A stretch of 64,000 bases of DNA, taken from positions 434,001 to 498,000 of the forward strand of contig NZ_JAPWHW010000001.1 in NCBI RefSeq assembly GCF_028369135.1. The letters are read 5' to 3'. A model generated the notes under the pieces. The model made no database searches. It had not been told where the DNA came from and saw nothing but the letters and a program-made list of their open reading frames with translations. Positions 55,107 through 62,672 of this stretch are shown piece by piece (the stretch's first letter is position 1; each line of letters starts with the position of its first letter). The stretch comes from Roseovarius sp. ZX-A-9 (GTDB lineage: Bacteria > Pseudomonadota > Alphaproteobacteria > Rhodobacterales > Rhodobacteraceae). The translations under genes and the position numbers were made by a program.

Positions 55107-56165
55107 TCAGGCCCAACGCGCCGCGCGTTTGTCCATGATCCGTCGCCAGAGGGGTGGAAAGAGCGCGATGGCGGCCATGACAGGTAGAGGCCGCGGCAGG
55201 ATTGGCATGTCCTCGGATCGCAACTGCAACGCCGGATAGGGCCTGCTTGGCGTGACGTGGTGATCCGAATGGCGCGGCGCATTCAGCATGAGCGCCGACG
55301 AGTACCAGTGCGGTGCGTTCCAGGAATGTCGCGGACCGACCGGCTCCAACGAGCCATCGGCACACGTCTTGCGCCGCAGACCGTAATGCTGGACGTAGTC
55401 GGACAGGTAGATCTGCATCTGGGCGTAGAGACAGATCACCAGATAGATCACGACCCCGACCATGCCCAAGGCCAGATCCGTCAACAGTATACATCCCAGC
55501 CCGCCACCGACATAGAGCAGATAGGGGTGCCGCCAACCCGGCCTGCCGGCACGCGCCAGCATCGCCGTCTCGGCGGCATGGCCTGCGCGAAAGCTGCGCG
55601 GTGCCGCGCTGAGCGCGAAGCGGTAGAACCCCTGCCCCAGCGGCGGGCTGTTGGGATCGCGGTGACTGGCCACATGCACATGGTGCACGCGCAGATGGGC
55701 GCTGGCGTGATGGCCGATCAGCAGGCTGGTATATATCAGGCGCCCCATCAGACGCAGGGCGCGGGATGGTTTATGGATCAGCTCATGCGCGACAGGGTGG
55801 GATATCTGGCCAAAAACCAGCGCAGCGGCGCCACCGATCAGCGCCCGCTCTGCCAGTCCGAGCGCGCCGGGGCCTGCCACGGCCCAGACGGCGAGGGCCA
55901 GAAGTGCAAAATGCACGACCCCCAGCGTTGCCAGCAGCGCGGTACTGCCGGGAAATTCGGCCTCCGGATCGGCATTGACTGCCTCGCGCGCAACCAGTTG
56001 ATCGAGCAGGGCAACAAATACAGTCATGTAAATCAGCCCCAGCGCGGTTGCGACGCCACCATAAGCCACCCCGAACGCAATGAGCGCGGCGGGCATCAGC
56101 GTGGCGATGGCAAATAGCAACACGTGGTTCGGCTCCGCTCGATGGGTACGATTGACGCCGAACAT
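55107..56165 (-). CDS. alkB: AlkB-type membrane di-iron alkane 1-monooxygenase
   Basis: Integral-membrane non-haem di-iron enzyme that hydroxylates terminal methyl groups of alkanes or related chains using rubredoxin electrons. The 352-aa protein has about six hydrophobic segments and the His boxes HELIHK (residues 127-132), HHASAHLRVHH (152-162) and NAPRHSDHH (295-303), the last being the AlkB signature. ATG at 56165 gives the usual length; the frame is open to 56477 but that part overlaps the divergent gene. No rubredoxin gene is near. Fatty-acid desaturase or xylene monooxygenase relatives share the His boxes, but the third box favours AlkB. Confidence 0.88.
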   Translation of the reverse strand: MFGVNRTHRAEPNHVLLFAIATLMPAALIAFGVAYGGVATALGLIYMTVFVALLDQLVAREAVNADPEAEFPGSTALLATLGVVHFALLALAVWAVAGPGALGLAERALIGGAAALVFGQISHPVAHELIHKPSRALRLMGRLIYTSLLIGHHASAHLRVHHVHVASHRDPNSPPLGQGFYRFALSAAPRSFRAGHAAETAMLARAGRPGWRHPYLLYVGGGLGCILLTDLALGMVGVVIYLVICLYAQMQIYLSDYVQHYGLRRKTCADGSLEPVGPRHSWNAPHWYSSALMLNAPRHSDHHVTPSRPYPALQLRSEDMPILPRPLPVMAAIALFPPLWRRIMDKRAARWA

Positions 56166-56313
56166 AGGGCAGGCGCAGTGGCATTCCAAAGCCTGAAAAT
56201 CAACAATCCGACCACTTTCCCAACGCTTCTGAAGCGACGGGGGTCGCTTTTGGCCACGCTCGGGTGCCGACGCGGCGGTAAAGTTTGGTAAGATACATTT
56301 TTGAGGACCGGTT

Positions 56314-57999
56314 ATGGCATTGGATGAACGCAAGGGCGTCTGGAAATCGGGCAAGGGCAAGGGCCGCCACACGCCGAAGGGGCGGCAACTGATGGATGGC
56401 CCTTGGGCCGAGGTAAAGGCGCTGCTGGGCGATACGCCGCGCCGCCGCGATCTGCTGATTGAATATCTGCACCTCATTCAGGACAGATACGGGCATCTGT
56501 CCGCCGCGCATCTGCGTGCGCTGGCCGAGGAAATGCGCATCTCGATGGCCGAAATCTATGAGGTCGCCACCTTCTACGCCCATTTCGATGTGGTCAAGGA
56601 AGGCGAGACACCGCCGCCCGCGCTGACAATCCGGGTGTGCGACTCGCTGTCATGCGAACTGGCCGGCGCGCAGGCGCTGAAATCTGCGTTGGAAGACGGT
56701 CTGGACGCAAGTCAGGTGCGCGTATTGCGCGCGCCCTGCATGGGGCGCTGTGACACGGCGCCGGTGCTGGAGCTGGGCCATAACCATATCGACCACGCCA
56801 CGCCGGAAAAGGTGCAGGCGGCGATTGCTGCAAACGACACCCATGCGCATATCCCCGATTACGAGGGCTTCGAAGCCTACCGCGCCAATGGTGGCTATAC
56901 CAAGCTGGCAGAATTGCGCGAGGGTGGTGATTTCGAGGCGGTGCAGACCGAATTGCTGAACGCAGGTCTGCGTGGCCTTGGCGGCGCGGGATTCCCGTCT
57001 GGCCGCAAATGGGGTTTCGTACGTGCCGAAGCCGGGCCGCGCTATCTGGCCGTGAATGGCGATGAGGGCGAGCCGGGCACGTTCAAGGACCGTTATTATC
57101 TGGAACGCGTGCCGCATCTGTTCCTGGAGGGCATGCTGATCGCCGCTTGGGCGATCGAGGCGGAAACCTGTTTCATCTACATGCGCGATGAATATCCCGC
57201 CGTGCTGCGTATCCTTGCCACCGAGATTGCCGCGCTGGAAGCGGCTGGCATCGTCAAGCCGGGCTATATCGAACTGCGGCGCGGTGCCGGTGCCTATATC
57301 TGCGGCGAAGAAAGCGCGATGATCGAGAGCATCGAAGGCAAGCGCGGCATGCCCCGTCATCGCCCGCCGTTCGTCGCACAGGTCGGTATCTTTAATCGTC
57401 CGACGCTGGTCAACAACGTCGAGACTCTGCACTGGGTTACGCGCATCCTGCGCGAGGGCGGCGCGATCCTGTCGGATGTCGAGAAAAACGGGCGCAAGGG
57501 GCTGCGGTCCTATTCGGTGTCCGGTCGGGTGAAGAACCCCGGCGTGCATCTTCTGCCCGCCGGATCGACCATCACCGATATCATCGCAGCCTGCGGCGGG
57601 ATGCTTGATGGTCACAGCTTCAAGGCGTATCAGCCGGGCGGCCCGTCGTCAGGGCTTCTGCCTGCGTCGATGGATGATATCCCGCTGGATTTCGACACGC
57701 TGCAGCCGCATGGCACCTTCATCGGTTCTGCCGCTGTCGTCGTGCTGAGCGACAAGGACAGTGCCAAACAGGCGGCGCTCAACATGCTGCGGTTCTTCGA
57801 GGACGAGAGTTGCGGGCAATGCACACCCTGCCGGGTGGGCTGTGAAAAGGCGGTCAAGCTGATGAAGGCCGACCGCTGGGATCAGCCCCTGCTGACCGAG
57901 CTGTGCACCGCGATGGCCGATGCGTCGATCTGCGGCTTGGGTCAGGCCGCGCCGAACCCGATCCTGTCGACCCTCAAACATTTCCCGGATGAGGTCTAG
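56314..57999 (+). CDS. fused NuoE/NuoF-type flavoprotein subunit of NAD-dependent formate dehydrogenase
   Basis: A 561-aa diaphorase subunit. Residues 1-165 are a NuoE/FdsG-like thioredoxin-fold domain with 2Fe-2S ligands in CDSLSC and CMGRC. The rest is NuoF/FdsB-like, with the FMN loop GLGGAGFPSGRKW (about 218-230), the NADH-binding GAGAYICGEESAM (about 326-338) and the 4Fe-4S motif SCGQCTPCRVGC (about 498-509). In alphaproteobacteria such fusions serve molybdenum formate dehydrogenase and are followed by the catalytic subunit gene. Here a GNAT gene follows, so no FdsA/FdhA partner is present in the window. The divergent alkB start is 148 bp upstream. A bidirectional hydrogenase or complex I role is less likely. 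Confidence 0.85.
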   Translation: MALDERKGVWKSGKGKGRHTPKGRQLMDGPWAEVKALLGDTPRRRDLLIEYLHLIQDRYGHLSAAHLRALAEEMRISMAEIYEVATFYAHFDVVKEGETPPPALTIRVCDSLSCELAGAQALKSALEDGLDASQVRVLRAPCMGRCDTAPVLELGHNHIDHATPEKVQAAIAANDTHAHIPDYEGFEAYRANGGYTKLAELREGGDFEAVQTELLNAGLRGLGGAGFPSGRKWGFVRAEAGPRYLAVNGDEGEPGTFKDRYYLERVPHLFLEGMLIAAWAIEAETCFIYMRDEYPAVLRILATEIAALEAAGIVKPGYIELRRGAGAYICGEESAMIESIEGKRGMPRHRPPFVAQVGIFNRPTLVNNVETLHWVTRILREGGAILSDVEKNGRKGLRSYSVSGRVKNPGVHLLPAGSTITDIIAACGGMLDGHSFKAYQPGGPSSGLLPASMDDIPLDFDTLQPHGTFIGSAAVVVLSDKDSAKQAALNMLRFFEDESCGQCTPCRVGCEKAVKLMKADRWDQPLLTELCTAMADASICGLGQAAPNPILSTLKHFPDEV

Positions 58000-58035
58000 G
58001 GCGCGAGGATCTCGCGCTCTTTGATGAAATTTCGG

Positions 58036-58077
58036 GCAGTTACCGGTCTTTTCTGTTTCTTCGAACGGTAACTGCCA
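58036..58077. repeat. 11-bp perfect inverted repeat after the formate dehydrogenase subunit gene
   Basis: GGCAGTTACCG (58036-58046) and CGGTAACTGCC (58067-58077) are exact complements around a T-rich 20-nt loop; the flanks AAATTT and AATTT extend the symmetry weakly. No U-run, so a terminator, a processing stem or a scar of a lost element are all possible. Confidence 0.6.
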
Positions 58078-58151
58078 ATTTAGATGGATTACGCGGCGCC
58101 GCAGCATTATGGTCGCGGCGGGAGGACAAATCTGCGACGCGCCATGGCGCG

Positions 58152-58733
58152 ATGGAGTTCCGTCCTGTGCTATCCGAAACAATCCTTGCCGATACAACCA
58201 TCCGCAGGCTCTGGCGCAGTGATCTGTCCGATGTCGTCGACCATTTCCTGCGGCTCGACACGGAAACGCGCCGCTTGCGCTTTGGCGTGGCGCTAAAAGA
58301 CTGCGCCCTGCGGCGCTATGCCGAGCGAGTGCTGGATTTCGACTCGGTCGTCTACGGGGCCTTTCCGGGTGGGCAACTTCGTGGCGTCGCCGAATTGCGC
58401 GGGTTTCTTGGCCAGTGGCCACCAAGCGCCGAGGCGGCCCTGTCGGTCGAGCGCGAGTGGCAGAATGCGGGACTCGGCGATGCCCTCTTCAGCCGTCTGA
58501 TCGCAGCGGCGCAGAACCGCTCTATACGGACGCTGCACATGGTCTGCCTGCGCGAAAACGGACGGATGCAGCATCTGGCGCGCAAGCATGAGGCGGTGCT
58601 GCAATATACCGATGGCGATGTGGAGGCGACGATTGACCCACCGCGCGCGACCTTGTCGTCGTTGACCGAGGAAATCATCGGGGAATCGCGCGGTTTCGCC
58701 CGAACCCTGTTGCATCTGCCGTCCTCGGCGTAA
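58152..58733 (+). CDS. GNAT-family N-acetyltransferase
   Basis: A 193-aa protein with the acetyl-CoA-binding layout of the GNAT fold: TIRRLWRSDLSDVVDHFLRL (about residues 16-35) as the first helices, a beta-4 strand with GVAELRGF, SVEREWQNAGLGDALFSRLIAAA (about 98-120) as motif A, where the usual Q/RxxGxG/A reads QNAGLGD, and a motif B near MQHLARKH. The start ATG has no strong ribosome-binding site. Substrate unknown; small molecules, ribosomal proteins or aminoglycoside-like targets are all known in the family. It lies where a formate dehydrogenase catalytic gene would be expected. Confidence 0.78.
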   Translation: MEFRPVLSETILADTTIRRLWRSDLSDVVDHFLRLDTETRRLRFGVALKDCALRRYAERVLDFDSVVYGAFPGGQLRGVAELRGFLGQWPPSAEAALSVEREWQNAGLGDALFSRLIAAAQNRSIRTLHMVCLRENGRMQHLARKHEAVLQYTDGDVEATIDPPRATLSSLTEEIIGESRGFARTLLHLPSSA

Positions 58734-58815
58734 CTCCGATGCCCTTTGTGGGATGCCCCTTTTCAATCTTGGCCGACCCGACTACGTCATAGGAACCCAA
58801 CCGAAAGGGCGCGAC

Positions 58816-60192
58816 ATGGCGTTTTTCAAGAAACTCAAGGACAAGCTCTTTAAATCGTCCTCGCGGATCGAGGACGGGCTGGATGCGATCATCGAAGACG
58901 GCGGCACAGCCGAGCCCGATCTGCCGGAGCCGCCACAACCGGATCCCGCCCCCGATACGACACCGGGGCCGATGCCCGCGACGATACCCGATCCCGGCCC
59001 GGACACCATACCGGACCCTGGTCCCGACACGATCCCCGATCCTGGACCATCCACCGTCCCTGATCCGAAACCCGACACGGTACCCGCCCCCAAGCCGGAC
59101 ATCGTGCCAGCACCCGATACCGCGCCCCGGCCCGATCCGGGTCCGCGCCCCGCGCCAGAGACCCCGACCGAGATTCCGGTAACGCCAAGGCAAACGCCGC
59201 CCGCCGCACCAGTAGAAGTGCCTGCACGTCCGGCCGATCCGATGCCGACGCAGTCACCGACGGAAATACCGCTCGACACATTGCCCAAGGGCACAGGGCA
59301 GGCAAAGCCGGGGTTGTTGGGGCGTCTGCTGGGCCGGGACGCTGCCAAGGCGCCGCTGCGCCGCGCGTTGGACGACGACATGCTGGAACAGCTCGAAGAG
59401 CTGCTGATCACCGCCGACATGGGGGTGGATACCGCGCTGCGTGTCACGGCGAACATGGCCGAGGGCCGCATGGGCAAGCGCCTGTCGACGGAAGAGATCA
59501 AGGAATTGCTGGCGCGTGAAATTGCCCGGATCATGGAGCCGGTTGCGCGCCCGCTGCCGCTTTATTCGAAAACCCCGCAGGTGGTGTTGGTGGTCGGCGT
59601 GAACGGATCGGGCAAAACGACCACGATCGGCAAGCTGGCCAGCCAGTTCCGCGCAGCAGGCAAAAAGGTGGTGATTGCCGCCGGTGACACCTTCCGCGCC
59701 GCGGCTGTGGAGCAATTGCAGATCTGGGGCGACCGGGCCGGTGTGCCGGTGCTGACCGCGCCCGAAGGGTCTGATCCGGCCAGCCTTGCCTTTGATGCGA
59801 TGACCAAGGCCGAGGCAGACGGAGCGGACCTGTTGATGATCGACACGGCAGGACGGCTGCAAAACCGCGCCGACCTGATGGAGGAGCTGGCCAAGATCGT
59901 CCGCGTGATCCGCAAGAAAGACCCGAGCGCGCCGCACAACACATTGCTGGTGCTGGATGCGACCACAGGGCAGAACGCGCTCAGCCAGGTGGCAACGTTT
60001 CAAAAGCTGGCCGATGTGTCCGGATTGGTGATGACCAAGCTTGACGGGACCGCGAAGGGCGGCGTTCTGGTGGCGCTGGCGGACAAGTTCGGCCTGCCGA
60101 TCCATGCCATCGGGGTGGGAGAGCAGATCGACGATCTGGCGCCCTTCGACCCCGAGGAATTCGCCGCTGCGCTGACCGGTCTGGAAAAATGA
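58816..60192 (+). CDS. ftsY: signal recognition particle receptor FtsY
   Basis: SRP receptor GTPase that docks ribosome-SRP complexes at the membrane. The 458-aa protein starts MAFFKKLKDKLFKSSSRIEDG and carries an Asp/Pro-rich tandem-repeat linker (about residues 30-150, units like PDPGPDTIP), in place of the acidic A domain of E. coli. The NG domain has ALDDDMLEQLEELLITADMG (shortened: LEQLEELLITADMG), P-loop GVNGSGKTTT (Lys267), DTFRAAAVEQL, DTAGR and TKLDGTAKGG. All G motifs are intact. ATG at 58816 follows AAAGGGCG. The next two membrane-protein genes are on the same strand, a known alphaproteobacterial order. Confidence 0.96.
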   Translation: MAFFKKLKDKLFKSSSRIEDGLDAIIEDGGTAEPDLPEPPQPDPAPDTTPGPMPATIPDPGPDTIPDPGPDTIPDPGPSTVPDPKPDTVPAPKPDIVPAPDTAPRPDPGPRPAPETPTEIPVTPRQTPPAAPVEVPARPADPMPTQSPTEIPLDTLPKGTGQAKPGLLGRLLGRDAAKAPLRRALDDDMLEQLEELLITADMGVDTALRVTANMAEGRMGKRLSTEEIKELLAREIARIMEPVARPLPLYSKTPQVVLVVGVNGSGKTTTIGKLASQFRAAGKKVVIAAGDTFRAAAVEQLQIWGDRAGVPVLTAPEGSDPASLAFDAMTKAEADGADLLMIDTAGRLQNRADLMEELAKIVRVIRKKDPSAPHNTLLVLDATTGQNALSQVATFQKLADVSGLVMTKLDGTAKGGVLVALADKFGLPIHAIGVGEQIDDLAPFDPEEFAAALTGLEK

Positions 60193-60272
60193 TCTACGGC
60201 GACCTGATCACCCGGTTGGGTACCGTCGAAACAGTCGACGGTATCGCCAACAACTTCATCTTTCCGGTCTGA
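60189..60272 (+). CDS. possible 27-residue peptide overlapping the ftsY stop
   Basis: ATG at 60189 overlaps the ftsY stop codon (ATGA) and opens a short frame MIYGDLITRLGTVETV... ending at TGA 60270-60272. Third codon positions are almost all G/C as in real genes here. The coding strand also folds: TACCGTCGA (60221-60229) pairs with TCGACGGTA (60235-60243). It could be a coupled micropeptide, the fossil start of a lost gene, or chance. Nothing is known to match it. Confidence 0.3.
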   Translation: MIYGDLITRLGTVETVDGIANNFIFPV

Positions 60273-60440
60273 TTAGGTGTCGTCGTGGGTGTCCATCCAA
60301 CGCTCTGCCCCGCGCAGGACTGTTAGAACGACCACCACGATTCCCGTTGCCGGAAACGCGACGCCGGCGGTCACCGCCTTGATCGGGCGCAGGGGGTCGA
60401 CGCTGATCCCGTCGCCGGTGCCAAAGGGCATGTTCGCCAT
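60273..60440 (-). CDS. possible small single-pass membrane protein
   Basis: A 55-aa frame from ATG at 60440 to TAA at 60273-60275: MANMPFGTGDGISVDP, then a hydrophobic segment (about residues 24-42, VTAGVAFPATGIVVVV) and a charged tail ending MDTHDDT. Codon use is strongly G/C at third positions. Its start codon abuts the start codon of the divergent EamA gene (CATATG), leaving no separate promoter, and no clear ribosome-binding site is seen; a second ATG at 60431 is possible. Plausible but unproven. Confidence 0.45.
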   Translation of the reverse strand: MANMPFGTGDGISVDPLRPIKAVTAGVAFPATGIVVVVLTVLRGAERWMDTHDDT

Positions 60441-61343
60441 ATGAGTGACTGGCTGATCTCACTTGAAGGCACCGAAGCCGGGCATACACTTGCCCTTGGC
60501 CTGGCGCTGGCGGCCGCGCTTCTGCACGCGATCTTTGGCGCTCTGCAAAAGGGGCGGCATGATCCGTGGCTGACACGCGGGGCGGTCGATATATCTTACG
60601 CCATGATGGCGGCGCCTTTTGCGTTTTTTGTCGTGCCCTTTCCCGAACCGCATATGTGGGCCATCTTCGGCGTCGCATGGGCAATTCACACGGTCTACAA
60701 GATCCTGCAGGCGCAGGCCTATACCAAAGGTGCCTATACGGTGGTCTACCCGGTGGTGCGCGGCACAGGGCCGCTCTTTGCGGTCATCGGAGCCTATCTG
60801 ATCTTTGGCGAAGTGTTCACGACGGTCCAGTGGCTGGGCGTTGGCGTCCTGCTGGCCGGGATTTTCGGGCTGGCGATCTACAACCTGATCTTTCTGGTGG
60901 CCGCGCGTGATACGCTGCACATGGCGCTGGGGCTGGCGGTCATTACTGGCCTGTTGGTCGCGCTCTATACCACCTATGACGCCTATGGCATCCGCGCGAC
61001 GGCGAACCCGTTCACCTTCTTGGCGTGGTTCTTCTTTTTCGATGGCCTTGTGATGCCGGTCATTGCCTATCTACGATGGCGCGGAATGACGGCCCCACCC
61101 GCAATCGGCCCTCTGATGGTGCGCGGGGTCTTCGGCGGGGTGGTTGCGTTTGCCTCGTTCGGGTCGATCATGCTGGCCACGCGTCTGGACAAGGTCGGCG
61201 AGGCCGCCGTACTGCGCGAGACATCGACCGTCTTTGCCGCACTGATCGGCTGGCTGGTGCTGAAAGAAACCGTGGGTCCGCGACGCATTGCGCTGATGAC
61301 CTTGATTGCACTCGGCGCGGTCATAGTTGAAATGGGTGGGTAG
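60441..61343 (+). CDS. EamA/DMT family transporter
   Basis: A 300-aa inner-membrane protein with ten hydrophobic segments in two EamA halves; the first ends at VYPVVRGTGPLFAVIGAYLIFGE (shortened: VRGTGPLFAVIGAY), and the second at LRETSTVFAALIGWLVLKE (shortened: LRETSTVFAALIGW), both typical of the fold. Export substrate unknown. AAAGGG lies 12 bases before the ATG. It lies between ftsY and yciB on the same strand, an order I recall from other Rhodobacteraceae. Not closely similar to the other EamA gene of the window (14548-15444). Confidence 0.87.
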   Translation: MSDWLISLEGTEAGHTLALGLALAAALLHAIFGALQKGRHDPWLTRGAVDISYAMMAAPFAFFVVPFPEPHMWAIFGVAWAIHTVYKILQAQAYTKGAYTVVYPVVRGTGPLFAVIGAYLIFGEVFTTVQWLGVGVLLAGIFGLAIYNLIFLVAARDTLHMALGLAVITGLLVALYTTYDAYGIRATANPFTFLAWFFFFDGLVMPVIAYLRWRGMTAPPAIGPLMVRGVFGGVVAFASFGSIMLATRLDKVGEAAVLRETSTVFAALIGWLVLKETVGPRRIALMTLIALGAVIVEMGG

Positions 61344-61365
61344 ACCCCGAAAGGAAAGTACCGAA

Positions 61366-61989
61366 ATGGCAGGCAAAGACATAAATGGCGGGCTGAAAAC
61401 CGCACTGGAATTCGGCCCGATCCTGGGATTCTTCCTGGCCTATCTGTGGCTCAAGGGCCGGACCTTTGACATCGGCGGCACGGAATATGCAGGGTTTGTA
61501 GTGGTCACTGCCGGTTTCATCCCGGTCTTTCTGCTGTCCATCGCGGTCTTGTGGAAACTGACCGGGCATCTGTCGAAAATGCAGATCGTAACGGCTGTGC
61601 TCATCGTCGTCTTTGGTGGGCTCAGTGTATGGTTCAACGACCCGATGTTCTTCAAGATGAAGCCAACGATCATCTACCTGCTGTTCGGCGGCACGCTGGG
61701 CTTTGGACTGATGCGCGGGGAATCCTATCTGCAATCGCTGATGGAAGGGCTGATGCCGCTGACCGATGAAGGCTGGATGATCCTGACACGGCGGCTGATG
61801 TTCTTTTTCCTCGCGCTGGCGATCCTGAACGAAATCATCTGGCGCACCCAGTCAGAAGAAACATGGGTGTATTTCAAGACATTCGGGCTGACGGCGGCAA
61901 TATTCGTGTTCTTCATCACCCAGGGCAAGCTGTTCAAAGAACACGGCACCGAAGAGGACGACGACAAGGAAACGCCGCCCCGCGCCTGA
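61366..61989 (+). CDS. yciB: inner membrane-spanning protein YciB (septation protein A)
   Basis: A 207-aa membrane protein of the YciB/IspZ family, linked in enterobacteria and Shigella to septation and envelope synthesis. It has five to six hydrophobic segments, and conserved family stretches ALEFGPILGFFLAYL (about residues 12-26), NDPMFFKMKPTIIYLLFG (about 90-107), LNEIIWRTQSEETWVYFKTFG (shortened: NEIIWRTQSEETWV, about 160-173) and a charged C-terminal tail. AAGGAAAG precedes the ATG at 61366; the frame is open to 61327. It ends the ftsY-EamA-yciB group. Confidence 0.92.
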   Translation: MAGKDINGGLKTALEFGPILGFFLAYLWLKGRTFDIGGTEYAGFVVVTAGFIPVFLLSIAVLWKLTGHLSKMQIVTAVLIVVFGGLSVWFNDPMFFKMKPTIIYLLFGGTLGFGLMRGESYLQSLMEGLMPLTDEGWMILTRRLMFFFLALAILNEIIWRTQSEETWVYFKTFGLTAAIFVFFITQGKLFKEHGTEEDDDKETPPRA

Positions 61990-62090
61990 TCAAGGGACTT
62001 GCCAAGGGTGGGCGGCCGAACGGGTAATGTCGCAAACTTTTTCGCTTCCAGCTTGATTGCCGATGTTGCAGAGCAGGGTCGGAAGAAACG

Positions 62091-62664
62091 GGTCCGTTGC
62101 ATTAACTTGGTTCGACACGTTGAGAGCCGGGTCTGGTGTCTTTCACACGGTTTCTGGAAAGAGTTCGGCCACGAAGTCGATCTCGTTGGCCACGCCGATC
62201 TCGCAGTTTTCAAACTGTCCCTTGCGGATGGTGCGGAAAGTTTCGATGCCAGCGAGAGCCGCCTTGGCGCCGACCAGGGTTTGGAAGCCCCGCATAGGGC
62301 GAAGTCGCTGCTTTAGCGAGGCGTGGTCGCTTTTGATCCGGTTGTTGAGGTACTTGCGATCGACATGCCACTGCAACCTGCGCCAGGAACGGTGAGCGCC
62401 ATAAGCCCACTCGCGAATCTCGGGGCCGAACTTGCGCACATAGCGATGGATAGTTGAGGCATCGGCGGTCACGCCACGCTCAGCCAGCAGGTTGCGCACA
62501 TCCCTGCACGAAAGCGAGTAGCGACAGTACCAGCGCATTGCCATCAGGATGATCTCACGAGGAAACCGATGCCGTTAGAACGGATTATTGCGCTGTGCCA
62601 TCGACCCCTCCACCATCACAAACAAGCCGAGCCTGCGACTTCCGCTGACTTAATGCAACGGTCC
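62091..62664 (-). mobile_element. internally deleted IS6-family element
   Basis: Bounded by inverted repeats at 62091-62105 and 62650-62664: GG(T/A)CCGTTGCATTAA, 14 of 15 positions identical, the end sequence typical of one IS6 subgroup. At 574 bp it is about 240 bp shorter than full copies. The flanks (AAGAAACG left, CGCAAGGC right) show no target duplication. It lies between yciB and a lower-GC lipoprotein gene. Confidence 0.85.
62143..62601 (-). pseudogene. IS6-family transposase remnant with internal deletion and early stop
   Basis: Read from ATG at 62601 the frame starts MAQRNNPF, meets TAA at 62575-62577 (codon 9), then continues RHRFPREIILMAMRWYCRYSLS (shortened: RHRFPREIILMAMRWYCRY) as in IS6 transposases. 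After RRLQW HVD it jumps directly to RKYLNNRIKSDHA, so about 80 residues holding the first and second catalytic Asp region are gone while the frame is kept. In full relatives VD occurs at both edges (QVDETY and HVDRKYLNN), suggesting deletion between short repeats. It cannot be active. Confidence 0.85.
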
Positions 62665-62672
62665 CGCAAGGC

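Noticed and set aside
58900..59270. DNA repeats in ftsY as a CRISPR-like or mobile repeat
   Set aside because: They are short in-frame codon repeats encoding a Pro-rich linker, with no spacers.
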